This document shows, in pieces, positions 21,461 through 29,014 of a stretch of DNA of 33,553 nt. The notes below the pieces were generated by a model. That model had not been told where the DNA came from and made no database searches. It saw nothing but the letters and a program-made list of their open reading frames with translations. Where the stretch lies: assembly GCA_007118975.1 (NCBI GenBank), contig SKQO01000050.1, positions 1 to 33,553 of the forward strand. Direction: 5' to 3'. Position numbers and translations under genes: made by a program. Source of the DNA: Halobacteriales archaeon. Its GTDB lineage: Archaea; Halobacteriota; Halobacteria; Halobacteriales; SKNY01. Numbering within the stretch: the stretch's first letter is position 1; every line of letters begins with the position of its first letter.

Positions 21461-21796
21461 TTACTCCTCCTGCTCAAGGCGTTCGCGACGTTCCTCGAAC
21501 TCCTCGTAACTGAATTCACCCTGTGCGTAGGCAAGGCGCAACGCTTCCATCGCCTGATCCTCGTCCCCGCCCACCGACTGGCGGTGTAGCCGGACCACGA
21601 TATACAGTCCGCCGATCAGGAGCAGAATGCCCACCAACCAGACTAGCAACCAGGACGTGCCAGCCGAACCCCACATGTGATGCCCACTCCAGACCCCCAT
21701 CGCCGGCCATCCGAGAACCAGCACGAGCAACGCCATCAAGATAACGAGGGCGACGATAAGCACAAGATGCCGTACCAGATCGCTCGAGTCCGACAT
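21461..21796 (-). CDS. SHOCT-domain small membrane protein
   Basis: A 111-aa protein with two membrane helices (about residues 9-34, VRHLVLIVALVILMALLVLV; and ~48-70, TSWLLVWLVGILLLIGGLYI) and a C-terminal SHOCT-type bihelix (AMEALRLAYAQGEFSYEEFE, then ERRERLEQ). SHOCT domains are short oligomerisation or assembly modules in membrane proteins. ATG 21796 (MSDSSDLVRH) is chosen because the longer in-frame form adds an unlikely N-terminus. It stands 104 nt downstream of the sensor-domain gene on the same strand, and belongs with the membrane/envelope cluster to the right. Proteins with SHOCT and toastrack domains recur together in Psp/Lia-like systems. Confidence 0.85.
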   Translation of the reverse strand: MSDSSDLVRHLVLIVALVILMALLVLVLGWPAMGVWSGHHMWGSAGTSWLLVWLVGILLLIGGLYIVVRLHRQSVGGDEDQAMEALRLAYAQGEFSYEEFEERRERLEQEE

Positions 21797-21900
21797 ACGG
21801 TACTCGACGGTGGAAATGACGATAAGTGGGGCCACCATTCCAACCGATCGAGAATGGATCATCCGAGCGAATATCGCTCGGCCGCGGCCGTGGATCGTCC

Positions 21901-22677
21901 TCAGGTTCGCGCGGCGAACACGGCCACCAGCGGATCAAAACTCCCATCGAGCGACCAGCAAGCGTACCGTCCCCAGAGCCAGGCGAGCGCGTTACACACG
22001 TGCAAGGTGAACAGGAAAACGAAGATCCCCAACACTCCCACCACGATTGCCGCCCCCAGCGTGTTGATTTCCCAGTATCCCACGGTAATCACCGCATCGA
22101 AGCCGACCAGGAGGTAGTTCCACCCAAGGTAGATCGTGTGGTGGATTTCCGGCGCCCGCTCGGTGACCACGCCCACGTACAAGCCGGGTCGGTCGTAGTA
22201 GAGTGGCACCATCACCATCGCCACCGCGGTTGAAAGCCCGGTAAATGCGACAACGAAGGCGGCGGTGCCGAGCAGGAATTTCACTGGAAGATAGACGAGT
22301 GCACTCCACGTCCGTCGATCCAGCACGTACGATTTGAGCTTCGGCCCCCATGCCGCCCCGTCGAGTTCCAGGCGCGGGTCGATCGTGACGTCGAGCAGTC
22401 GACTCGTCAGCCAGCGCTCGAAGCTTACGAGCACGAGGGCAACCCCAATCGTCATCATCAGGATGGCGAATCCGATCAGGATAACCGCCAGTCCGATCCC
22501 CACCGAGATGCCGACGCTGAAGAAAATGAAGTAGGCCAATCCGAGCGGGAAGGCCAAAAGGAGGTACGCGAGATTCAGATAGGATTGCCGACGGAACGGC
22601 ACCCCGAAAAACCACGATAGCGTTCCCGTCCGCCCGGCCAGCCGGGCAAACGGGCGGTCGTCGGCGAGATCCGTCAT
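21901..22677 (-). CDS. Sensor-domain (PF13796-like) membrane protein, copy 1
   Basis: A 258-aa polytopic membrane protein. The N-terminus (TLSWFFGVPFRRQSYLNLAY) leads into a long hydrophobic hairpin (LLLAFPLGLAYFIFFSVGIS to LAVILIGFAILMMTIGVALV). A soluble-looking loop is followed by WSALVYLPVKFLLGTAAFVV, then PLYYDRPGLYVG and two C-terminal helices. Aromatic N-terminus, YLxLAFPLG and a PLYY motif are typical of the 'sensor' domain attached to histidine kinases or standing alone in archaea. Copy 2 at 23881 shares the same plan. It is transcribed divergently from the winged-helix gene at 22805. Likely a membrane-state sensor, but no ligand is known. The leaderless promoter at 22700 supports ATG 22677. 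Confidence 0.85.
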   Translation of the reverse strand: MTDLADDRPFARLAGRTGTLSWFFGVPFRRQSYLNLAYLLLAFPLGLAYFIFFSVGISVGIGLAVILIGFAILMMTIGVALVLVSFERWLTSRLLDVTIDPRLELDGAAWGPKLKSYVLDRRTWSALVYLPVKFLLGTAAFVVAFTGLSTAVAMVMVPLYYDRPGLYVGVVTERAPEIHHTIYLGWNYLLVGFDAVITVGYWEINTLGAAIVVGVLGIFVFLFTLHVCNALAWLWGRYACWSLDGSFDPLVAVFAART

Positions 22678-22699
22678 CGGTGACGGTTCGTGTTGGTGG

Positions 22700-22706
22700 A
22701 TAAAAA
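22700..22706 (-). promoter_or_regulatory. TATA-like box of sensor-domain gene, copy 1
   Basis: TTTTTAT on the minus strand 23-29 nt before ATG 22677. Confidence 0.6.
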
Positions 22707-22744
22707 GGTTCTCCCGCGGTTGGCGAGCGTGCGACGGGTCGCAT

Positions 22745-22762
22745 GTTTTTAGGTGGCCACCT
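22745..22762 (+). promoter_or_regulatory. TATA-like box with adjoining 12-bp palindrome, winged-helix operon
   Basis: TTTTTA (22745-22750) is followed directly by the perfect palindrome AGGTGGCCACCT (22751-22762). The start codon GTG lies at 22805, so the transcript has a short leader and the palindrome falls between TATA and start site, a classic repressor position. It could serve the operon's own winged-helix protein. Confidence 0.5.
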
Positions 22763-22804
22763 GGCGTGTGACCGAGTGGGAACTCCCCGGGGGCGAACGA
22801 ATCA

Positions 22805-23188
22805 GTGCCGCTGTTGCTCGCGCGGACCGATGATGAGGCCGTCGCCGACGGCGCGGACGATGCCGTCGTCGACTTGCTGAGCGACGAGTATAACAAGCAA
22901 ATTCTCCGCTATACCCGCGCGGAGCCCCGCTCCGTCTCGACGCTCAGCGAGTTGTGTGACGCCGACCCCTCGACGATCTATCGTCGAATCGACGATCTCG
23001 AAGGACACGGTTTGCTCGAAGGCCAGAACCGCCTCGACCCGGGTGGCCACCATTACACCGTCTACTCCGCGAGCATCCGCGAGATTCACATTCGGCTCGA
23101 GGAAGACGGCTTTGCGGTCGAAGTCGACCGGATCGCTGAAGAATCGCCCGCCGATCGATTCACGCGGCTCTACGAGGGATTCAAATGA
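22805..23188 (+). CDS. Winged-helix (ArsR-like) transcriptional regulator
   Basis: A 127-aa DNA-binding protein. Residues ~15-85 form a winged helix: VVDLLSDEYNKQILRYTRAE, then SVSTLSELCDADPSTIYRRI with the recognition helix DPSTIYRRIDDLEGHGLL, and a wing at GGHHYTVYSASIREIHI. Halobacterial proteins of this type precede DUF7521-like membrane genes, as here. Initiation is probably at GTG 22805. Its stop overlaps the next start (ATGA at 23185-23188), so regulator and membrane proteins are translationally coupled and the regulator probably controls its own operon and perhaps the divergent sensor gene. Confidence 0.85.
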   Translation: MPLLLARTDDEAVADGADDAVVDLLSDEYNKQILRYTRAEPRSVSTLSELCDADPSTIYRRIDDLEGHGLLEGQNRLDPGGHHYTVYSASIREIHIRLEEDGFAVEVDRIAEESPADRFTRLYEGFK

Positions 23189-23514
23189 CGCGTGGACTTT
23201 TGCTGACCACCGCGGAGCCGGCCACGCCCGACGACGTGGCTCTCGTGCTGGCGGTGTTTCTCGCACTCATGGTTGCCACGGGGCTGTCGATCTATCTGGC
23301 GATCCGGCTGTACCGTGGCTATCGGGTCGGCGGGTCCGTGGCGATGCTCTTGCTGGGCATCGGGCTCGTGTTGCTGACGACGGTTCCAATGGTCCTTCGG
23401 TTCATCCTCTCAAACGTGCCGACGGTCGATCCGATGTGGCGCGAGGTAATCGCCACGTCGGCCCAGTTGCTGGGGTTGCTGATTATCCTGGGGGTGATCT
23501 ATGTTCGCCGCTGA
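23185..23514 (+). CDS. DUF7521-like membrane protein, first copy
   Basis: A 109-aa protein with three membrane helices (about DVALVLAVFLALMVATGLSI; GSVAMLLLGIGLVLLTTVPM; SAQLLGLLIILGVIYV). The central motif RLYRGYRVGGSVAMLLLGIG is shared in pattern with the following gene (FQGYRRNESAAMLFLAIGIF), so the two are tandem paralogues of the family I take to be DUF7521. The ATG overlaps the regulator stop, and its own 3' end overlaps the next gene by 14 nt. Likely subunits of one membrane complex. Function unknown. Confidence 0.82.
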   Translation: MTRGLLLTTAEPATPDDVALVLAVFLALMVATGLSIYLAIRLYRGYRVGGSVAMLLLGIGLVLLTTVPMVLRFILSNVPTVDPMWREVIATSAQLLGLLIILGVIYVRR

Positions 23515-23785
23515 TCCTGCGACGGTCCTGTTCGCCACGGCGCTGGCGACCGCCGCGACCGGTGCCATTGTTTCGGCACTGGCGTTCCAGGGGTATCGAC
23601 GCAACGAGAGCGCGGCGATGCTGTTTCTCGCCATCGGGATCTTCTGCATCACGGTGAGCCCGTTCGCCGTCAGCTACGGCGTAGCTCTCGTGGTCGAGAT
23701 CACCGAGGCAACTGCCATGCTCGGTATCCTTGCTGGCAACATCCTCGGCCTGCTCTCGATTCTTTACTCCCTGGAAGGCACCTGA
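23501..23785 (+). CDS. DUF7521-like membrane protein, second copy
   Basis: A 94-aa, three-helix membrane protein (TVLFATALATAATGAIVSAL; SAAMLFLAIGIFCITVSPFA; TAMLGILAGNILGLLSILYS). Like its neighbour it has a GYRRNES-type polar turn between helices 1 and 2. The start overlaps the preceding gene by 14 nt, in another frame. Tandem small paralogues of this kind often form hetero-oligomers. Function unknown. Confidence 0.82.
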   Translation: MFAADPATVLFATALATAATGAIVSALAFQGYRRNESAAMLFLAIGIFCITVSPFAVSYGVALVVEITEATAMLGILAGNILGLLSILYSLEGT

Positions 23786-23880
23786 CGCCGGATCTTTCAC
23801 TTAAAGGTTGTGGCGACTTGTCCGTTCACCAGCTCTGATTCCCGGTTTAGGTGTGGGTGCCGTGTATCGTCACGTGCACC

Positions 23881-24516
23881 ATGACGATGACATCGAACGG
23901 CCGGACCGCCGGGGCTCACTGCGGGTGGTTGCTTCGAATTCCGGTCGATCCCATGACGTATCGCTCGTTTGGATACCTGCTACTCACGATGCCGCTGGCG
24001 CTGGCGTACTTTACGATGTTAGTGGTCGGCCTTTCGTTGAGTGCCAGCTTGCTTGTTTTGCTCATCGGTCCCGTCATCTTCGCAGCCACATTGCTGCTCG
24101 TTGTAGCCTTCGCGTGGTTCGACGGACAGCTGACCGCGGTGTTGCTGGACGCCGAGGTAAATCCGGGATTCCCCGCCAACGACTCGCTCGTGACGTTTGC
24201 GAAGGAGCTCTTCCTGGGCAAACAGACGTGGCTCGGATTCATGTTCTTGCTCTGGAAGATTCTGTTGGGTTTCATCGCGTTCGTGATGATCGTGGTCGGG
24301 ATCTCGGTGTCGCTCGCACTGTTGCTCAGTCCACTGTACTATGGCGAGCATCTCGTCGTGGGTATCTGGGCTGACGGCTACGCGATCAACAGTCCCTCTC
24401 GCGCCGCGGCGGCAGCCGTCATCGGGGCGGGTTTCGCGTACCTGACGCTCCTTTTCGTCAACGTCCTCGGCCTCGTTACGCGCAGACTGGCCGAGGAACT
24501 TTTGAACGACGGATAG
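23881..24516 (+). CDS. Sensor-domain (PF13796-like) membrane protein, copy 2
   Basis: A 211-aa polytopic protein with the same order of blocks as the product of 21901-22677: aromatic start, YRSFGYLLLTMPLALAYFTM, then LVVGLSLSASLLVLLIGPVI, a soluble loop with FAKELFLGKQTWLGFMFLLW, the SPLYYGEHLVVG motif and a last helix. ATG 23881 (MTMTSNGR) is preferred over the in-frame ATG 23851, which adds a Cys-rich unlikely leader. It lies 95 nt after the DUF7521-like pair, probably in the same transcription unit. Probably pairs with copy 1 or provides a parallel sensing arm. Confidence 0.82.
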   Translation: MTMTSNGRTAGAHCGWLLRIPVDPMTYRSFGYLLLTMPLALAYFTMLVVGLSLSASLLVLLIGPVIFAATLLLVVAFAWFDGQLTAVLLDAEVNPGFPANDSLVTFAKELFLGKQTWLGFMFLLWKILLGFIAFVMIVVGISVSLALLLSPLYYGEHLVVGIWADGYAINSPSRAAAAAVIGAGFAYLTLLFVNVLGLVTRRLAEELLNDG

Positions 24517-24873
24517 CAACGCGAAGGGCGTCGTGGGCCAGTATGTTTTCGTCCCGCGAAGATGAATCGAGGGTCGCGCTGACACCGCGTTTGCCCGTCC
24601 GTTCCCTCGATCCACACCTGGGATGACTGTCTCCTGATCAGTCGGTGCGTCGGCTACCTGGACGCTCCCAAGCGAGCCTCCGAGTTCGGGTTGCGAACTG
24701 AGAAAAGGGGGTTGATCGGTGAGGTCCGTTACCGTCGATTGCTCTCCGTCTCCGAGTGATCCAGTCCGTCGCGAAGAATATTCGGGCGTTTACGGGGAGT
24801 ACATCTAGGCTCACCCTGAGGTCGACCTCGTGATCTGCAACATAGCAGCGATTTCGCTCCGACGGGACGTCGC
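24517..24873. other. Convergent intergenic region
   Basis: Lies between sensor copy 2 and the DUF4097 lipoprotein gene. Frames on both strands translate to Arg-rich shadow sequence; nothing recognised. Confidence 0.35.
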
Positions 24874-25758
24874 TCAGTCCAGTTGCGTCAACTTGACGCG
24901 GCCGGTATTCGTTTCGATGAGCAAGCTGGGACCGCCTTCCCCGAGCCGTCCGTTAACCTGCAAGCGTGCGCTATCTTCGTCCGTCAGTTCCAGTTCGTCG
25001 TACTCGACACGACCGGTCCCGGTCGACGCCCGTAATTCCGCGTCCAGATCCGCCGCAATGGCGGCTTCGACCCGGCCTGTCGTCGAGGAAATCCGGGTGT
25101 CGCCATCGATCGCGGGGACGTCGACCTCGATGCGGCCCGTGTTGGTATCGATGTCTCCGACTGCGCCGACGTCACGGATCTCGACACGCCCGACGGTCGT
25201 CCTGGCAGTCACCGTCCCCGTGACATCCCTGAGTTCGATTCGTCCGGTCGTACTCCGTGCGTCGATCGACCCATCCACGTCGCGTGCAGTGATGCTTCCC
25301 GTGGTCGATTCGATCGCTAGCTCACCGCGCACGTTACGAATTTCGGCGCTGCCCACGACAGAGCCGACCCGGGAGACTGGGAACGTCTCCGGAACGGTGA
25401 TCGTGAGATCGACCGAGGGTTCACTCTCCATCCAGCCGGACTCGCCCGCCCACTCGGTGCGGATTTCGAGGGTGCCGTTGGCGTGTTCCGTTTCGACCGA
25501 GAGCTCATCGAGGTCCGATCGCACCGAACTCGATTGCTTCACGACGTCCACGTCGATGTCGTCTCGATCCTCCCCGACGATCTCGATGGTCCCGACCCGA
25601 CCAATCACCGCGAGTTCTTCGGGCTCGTCCGGGGAGAGCGTGTAGCTCCTCGTGATTCGCTGCCCGACAAACGGGGTCATACTGGTACAACCTGCAAGCA
25701 GTGCCACCACACCGCTGGCTCCCCCCGCGCACAGTCCTCGCCTCGTTATTGACTGCAT
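24874..25758 (-). CDS. DUF4097 ('toastrack') beta-strand-repeat lipoprotein
   Basis: A 294-aa surface lipoprotein. The N-terminus has a twin-arginine pair and a lipobox, SITRRGLCAGGASGVVALLA followed by GC, with C24 as the likely lipid-modified residue and probable Tat export. From ~residue 120 on it is a right-handed beta-repeat: REIRNVRGELAIESTTGSI-type turns recur as TTGSITARDVDG, STTGRIELRDVTG, TTVGRVEIRDVGA, TNTGRIEVDVPA, STTGRVEAAIAA, GTGRVEYDELEL and TNTGRVKLTQLD. This is the DUF4097 fold known from LiaG/YvlB-type envelope-stress proteins. ATG 25758 is where the signal peptide begins. A TATA-like TTTATAT lies ~75 nt upstream. With SHOCT and sensor proteins nearby, an envelope-stress role is likely. 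Confidence 0.9.
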   Translation of the reverse strand: MQSITRRGLCAGGASGVVALLAGCTSMTPFVGQRITRSYTLSPDEPEELAVIGRVGTIEIVGEDRDDIDVDVVKQSSSVRSDLDELSVETEHANGTLEIRTEWAGESGWMESEPSVDLTITVPETFPVSRVGSVVGSAEIRNVRGELAIESTTGSITARDVDGSIDARSTTGRIELRDVTGTVTARTTVGRVEIRDVGAVGDIDTNTGRIEVDVPAIDGDTRISSTTGRVEAAIAADLDAELRASTGTGRVEYDELELTDEDSARLQVNGRLGEGGPSLLIETNTGRVKLTQLD

Positions 25759-26112
25759 ATCTAATGCGATTGGGTCTACCCTCTTGAACCGGAATTCACA
25801 GTTGTCAGTCGACCAATTGACCCAAATGTTTATATGAGTGTTCGTTCGGTTCCCCCCAGCCCTCACCTTCGAGGGACGTAGCGGATCATCACCCCATCCC
25901 TCCCGCGGCTGCCACTAAGGTTGTCCTTCCTCCGAGAAATACATGAGCGCCGCCACTCAGCACGAGTCGCTGTCGAGGGCCGTTTGACCAACAGGCGCCA
26001 CGACCCCATGGTTATCCGGGTGGACACACCGGTGGCTCGAGCCTGGCAGCTCGGAGCCGGTCTCGGATCGGCGAGTTCTTTAACTGCTTCCAATCCGCAT
26101 ATTTCCGCTGCT
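25759..26112. other. Divergent intergenic region
   Basis: Contains the TATA-like element of the lipoprotein gene near 25826-25836 (minus strand CATATAAAC) and, at 26079-26083, TTTAA 30 nt before the small gene at 26113. The plus-strand frame that continues upstream of 26113 lacks coding character. Confidence 0.45.
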
Positions 26113-26247
26113 ATGTGCCACCACAGCATCGACCTGGGTGAACTCAACGAAGCCGAACGGGCGGCGCTTGTGAACGAGCACAGTGAGGAGCAACTCTGGG
26201 ACGAACACTCCCGCGAAGAGTTGGGGGAACTGGGCCTCGCGGCTTAG
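26113..26247 (+). CDS. Small acidic protein with N-terminal Cys-His-His
   Basis: A 44-residue protein, MCHHSIDLGELNEAERAALV followed by NEHSEEQLWDEHSREELGEL and GLAA. It is acidic, helical and has a metal-ligand-like CHH at residues 2-4 plus later His residues. A TATA-like TTTAA sits 30 nt upstream, giving a leaderless gene starting at this ATG. Third-position G/C and the helix-friendly composition support coding. I recall similar short CxxH-starting haloarchaeal proteins but cannot name a family; a zinc-binding micro-protein is a guess. Confidence 0.65.
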   Translation: MCHHSIDLGELNEAERAALVNEHSEEQLWDEHSREELGELGLAA

Positions 26248-26382
26248 GTTTGGCGGTTCCATCGTCGGTGGCAATAAACCGAGTCGAATGGAGCTTGGCC
26301 CAGAGGGGCGTTCCATCACTCACGGAGTCGGTGACCGGTACGAAGATTCGCTCGCTCCAGCGTGGTGTCGGACTTCGAGCAC

Positions 26383-27438
26383 TCAGAGGTCGAGCTGGAG
26401 CGCCGCGGGATCGAAGCTCCGTGCGGCTGCTGCCAGCAAGTCAGCCGTTTTGTCCAAATCGTGGAGATCGAGCACCTCAACGGGCGTGTGCATGTATCGA
26501 TTGGGAACTCCAACATTGAGCGATGGCACCCCGCCTCGGGAGGTATAGTACGCATCGGCGTCGGTACCGCTCCGGATTCCGGCCGCCTGCAGCTGGATGT
26601 CGATTTCAGTCGTCGTCGCGGCCTTCCGTACGATTTCGACAAGCTTCGGGTGGTTGGCACTTCCGCGACCGAGCACTGGCCCCTCGCCGAGTTCGACGCC
26701 GGCGCCGGCGCCGGACGGGATCCCCGGGCTGTCGGTCGCATGGGTGACGTCGATGGCAATTGCCGCATCGAGTGCGAGATCGAAGCCAACCATCTTTGCG
26801 CCCTGCATCCCGAGTTCTTCCTGGACCGTGGAGATGGCGTAGACCGTTGTATCTAGTTCGCTATCGGCCACCCGGCGCAATCCCTCGGCAGCCGCCCAAC
26901 TCCCAATGCGGTTGTCCAGGCCGCGTGCCGCAATGCGGTCGTTTGCCAGCTCCGAAATCGTCTGGGCGAACGTGATCGGGTCACCACGCTCGACGAGCGC
27001 TTCCGCTTCATCCCCATCAACCGCACCGATATCGACGTGTTGTTCGCCGATGTCCTCGATGGTGTCGTCCTCGCGCTTTCGCAGGTGGATCGCGGGTTGG
27101 CCGACGACGCCGGACACGGGCCCGTCCCGGGTGTGGATCCGCACGTGTTGGCCCTTCGAGACTGTTCGATCTGAGCCCCCGATGCTCGACATGCGGACCA
27201 TCCCGTCGTCCTCGATGTCCCGCACGATCAGGCCGATTTCGTCCATATGTCCGGACAGTGCCAGCGCTGGACCGCCCCGGTCGAGGACGGCAACGGCGTT
27301 TCCGTAGGCATCGGTCCGCACCTCGTCCGCGAACGGTTCGACGTATTCGATCCAGCGGCGCTGCCCGGGGATTTCGAAGCCGGCCGGCGTTGCCGTCTCC
27401 AGCAAGGAATCCAAGAACGATCGTCGGGGGCCGTCCAT
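26383..27438 (-). CDS. M42-family metallo-aminopeptidase
   Basis: A 351-aa dinuclear zinc or cobalt peptidase (TET/deblocking aminopeptidase type, often mislabelled endoglucanase). Ligands are visible: H64 and D66 in LALSGHMDEIGLIV, Asp in RGLDNRIGSWAA, catalytic Glu-Glu in ISTVQEELGMQGA, Asp in AIAIDVTHATDSPG, and His in NRYMHTPVEVLDL near the C-terminus. Family members assemble into dodecameric tetrahedra that trim peptides released by the proteasome; in this position it is a cytoplasmic housekeeping gene. ATG 27438 starts family-like sequence; the upstream in-frame ATG adds 15 unlikely residues. Confidence 0.93.
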   Translation of the reverse strand: MDGPRRSFLDSLLETATPAGFEIPGQRRWIEYVEPFADEVRTDAYGNAVAVLDRGGPALALSGHMDEIGLIVRDIEDDGMVRMSSIGGSDRTVSKGQHVRIHTRDGPVSGVVGQPAIHLRKREDDTIEDIGEQHVDIGAVDGDEAEALVERGDPITFAQTISELANDRIAARGLDNRIGSWAAAEGLRRVADSELDTTVYAISTVQEELGMQGAKMVGFDLALDAAIAIDVTHATDSPGIPSGAGAGVELGEGPVLGRGSANHPKLVEIVRKAATTTEIDIQLQAAGIRSGTDADAYYTSRGGVPSLNVGVPNRYMHTPVEVLDLHDLDKTADLLAAAARSFDPAALQLDL

Positions 27439-27555
27439 AACAGTCCTATCGTGGGGTAGGGCCTGAACGTTTCGGTCGCCCAACCAGTCGGTGCCTGGAT
27501 CAGTACTGTATGGGCCACCACCGCTACCGATTGATGCCGTCCCTGTGGGTGGCGG

Positions 27556-28683
27556 TCACTCAGCCGGAATTTCGGGCGAGGAACGCTCTTCCCACCGCTC
27601 CTCGAGATCATCGAGGATATCCGTCCAGCCGCCATATTCCAGTTCGCTCGCCTCGAGGGTCCCCGGCCCAAACACGCCCTGTCGTTCGCGGAACTCCCGG
27701 AACTCCCTGGACACGTCGGATCGGACGGCATCCCAAAAGCTCCCGTCGAAGGGGTATACGGGCTCGGAAAATTGTCCATCGTTGACGATCATCCCCACCG
27801 CCTTCACCAGGGCGGGCCCGTCGAAGTACGACGGAATTTCGCCCCCATCACTCGTGATCGGATAGAGCGGCGCGTGGTGTGATCCTCGCATGGCACCGGC
27901 TACCATCGGCGGTGTTGCGTACGGCTGTAGGACTTCTCCGGGTGACGGAAAGTTTGACTGGGTTCGGACGATCGCGACCGGGTCGTCCTTGCCGACATAC
28001 TCCCCGGCGACGTGTCGAAGCTTCTGTGTGGATATCGCGGCCGCCTGGCTGCCGGTCGCCCGTGACCGAATCTTCTTAATGCCGAACCGGTGTGGCTCCA
28101 TCAGTAACGCCGCAAGCCGCCAGATGTCCTCTGGCACGTCGAGATGAATGGTCCGTTCGCCCGGGTCGGTGTGCTCGAGGTCCATCACCTCGAAGGTGAA
28201 CCCTTTGTGAATCGTATCCTTGAGTAACAGTCCGGAGGTGTACCGGGCATCAGCGTACGTGGTGTAAAACGGTTGATTGAATGCCCCCGGCTCGGTTTTG
28301 TCCGCCCCGAGGACCAGAATCGGCTCCGCCTGGCGTTCCTCGAAGTGCAATTCGCACACACCCGGTCCGAGCCCTTTGACATTGCCGGCAAACGAGTCCT
28401 CCAAAAGGTCCTGCCCGGCGCCGTAGAGCCCCTGCTCTTGCGCGATATCGGTTCCGGCGAGGAAGGCGTCCCAGGCCAGCTCGTGGACCGGCTCCGCGTT
28501 CTCGCCTTCGCGATGGCTCATTAACACGTCGATGTCGTCCCCGACGGTGAAGACGAACGTATCGTCCAGAAACCCACCCTGGTCCTCAAGGGTGTCTGTT
28601 ACCGCCGCCACGACTTCGGTCGTTGGTCGCCAGTGTCCAGCTACGCTGCCGATATCTGCTTTGATGAGTGAGAGTGTTTGCAT
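27556..28683 (-). CDS. fbp: Fructose-1,6-bisphosphate aldolase/phosphatase (bifunctional FBPA/P, class V FBPase)
   Basis: Converts dihydroxyacetone phosphate and glyceraldehyde-3-phosphate through FBP to fructose-6-phosphate, the committing step of gluconeogenesis. Counting from ATG 28683, D10, H17, D49 and D50 (KADIGSVAGH, VGDDIDVLMSH) are the metal ligands, and Y229 and K232 (EYVGKDDP) fall at the numbers I recall for the Schiff-base region of the Sulfolobus enzyme; Y350 in LEYGGW corresponds to the C-terminal mobile tyrosine. This register match supports ATG 28683 over ATG 28713, which would overlap the upstream gene. It is 16 nt downstream of a DUF7557-like gene, in one operon, divergent from trmB. 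The length (375 aa) is normal. Confidence 0.95.
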   Translation of the reverse strand: MQTLSLIKADIGSVAGHWRPTTEVVAAVTDTLEDQGGFLDDTFVFTVGDDIDVLMSHREGENAEPVHELAWDAFLAGTDIAQEQGLYGAGQDLLEDSFAGNVKGLGPGVCELHFEERQAEPILVLGADKTEPGAFNQPFYTTYADARYTSGLLLKDTIHKGFTFEVMDLEHTDPGERTIHLDVPEDIWRLAALLMEPHRFGIKKIRSRATGSQAAAISTQKLRHVAGEYVGKDDPVAIVRTQSNFPSPGEVLQPYATPPMVAGAMRGSHHAPLYPITSDGGEIPSYFDGPALVKAVGMIVNDGQFSEPVYPFDGSFWDAVRSDVSREFREFRERQGVFGPGTLEASELEYGGWTDILDDLEERWEERSSPEIPAE

Positions 28684-28699
28684 CGGTGTGTTACGGCCG

Positions 28700-28879
28700 T
28701 CAGTAGTATTCATTAGCTGGCCAATAACCGTCCGTCGCCAGCTCGTTTACCCGCTCGAGATAGTCGATCTCTCGAAGCATCTCCGCGACGATCGCGTCGG
28801 GGGATTCCTCGCCGTTACCGCGTTCCAATAGCCTGGCTTTTAGTTCCGGGCTCAGTTCGATTGTGGCCGTTCCGGACAT
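28700..28879 (-). CDS. Small DUF7557-like (RHH/VapB-type) protein
   Basis: A 59-aa protein: MSGTATIELSPELKARLLER, then GNGEESPDAIVAEMLREIDY and LERVNELATDGYWPANEYY. The beta strand ATIEL followed by two helices, with the SPDAIVAEML block, matches the ribbon-helix-helix-like family I know as DUF7557 in haloarchaea, similar to VapB antitoxins. No toxin gene adjoins; instead the next gene in the same transcription unit is fbp, 16 nt away. It could be a local regulator of that operon. ATG 28879 chosen; the in-frame ATG 28909 lies at the TATA region. Confidence 0.75.
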   Translation of the reverse strand: MSGTATIELSPELKARLLERGNGEESPDAIVAEMLREIDYLERVNELATDGYWPANEYY

Positions 28880-28909
28880 GCTACGCTCCACGATTGTGCC
28901 GACGACCAC

Positions 28910-28918
28910 TTAATTATT
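28910..28918 (-). promoter_or_regulatory. TATA-like box of the DUF7557-fbp operon
   Basis: AATAATTAA on the minus strand, 31-39 nt before ATG 28879, which would give a leader of only a few bases. Confidence 0.5.
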
Positions 28919-29002
28919 CACTCGAAATACCGTTGAAATTAACTCGGATCCGAAAAAACATCTCGCTCCTCATCACGCACGTTCAAAAGGATCGGCCTGT
29001 TC

Positions 29003-29014
29003 CATACCGGTATG
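29003..29014. promoter_or_regulatory. 12-bp palindrome containing the trmB start codon
   Basis: CATACCGGTATG is a perfect palindrome whose last three bases are the ATG of the regulator. Bound protein here would block initiation directly, so autoregulation is plausible. The known Halobacterium TrmB motif TACT-N7/8-GAGTA was not found in this intergenic region. Confidence 0.45.

Noticed and set aside
24830-25645. 271-codon plus-strand frame opposite the DUF4097 lipoprotein, rich in Ser-Thr repeats
   Set aside because: The repeats are the antisense image of the lipoprotein's TTGRVE-type beta repeats.
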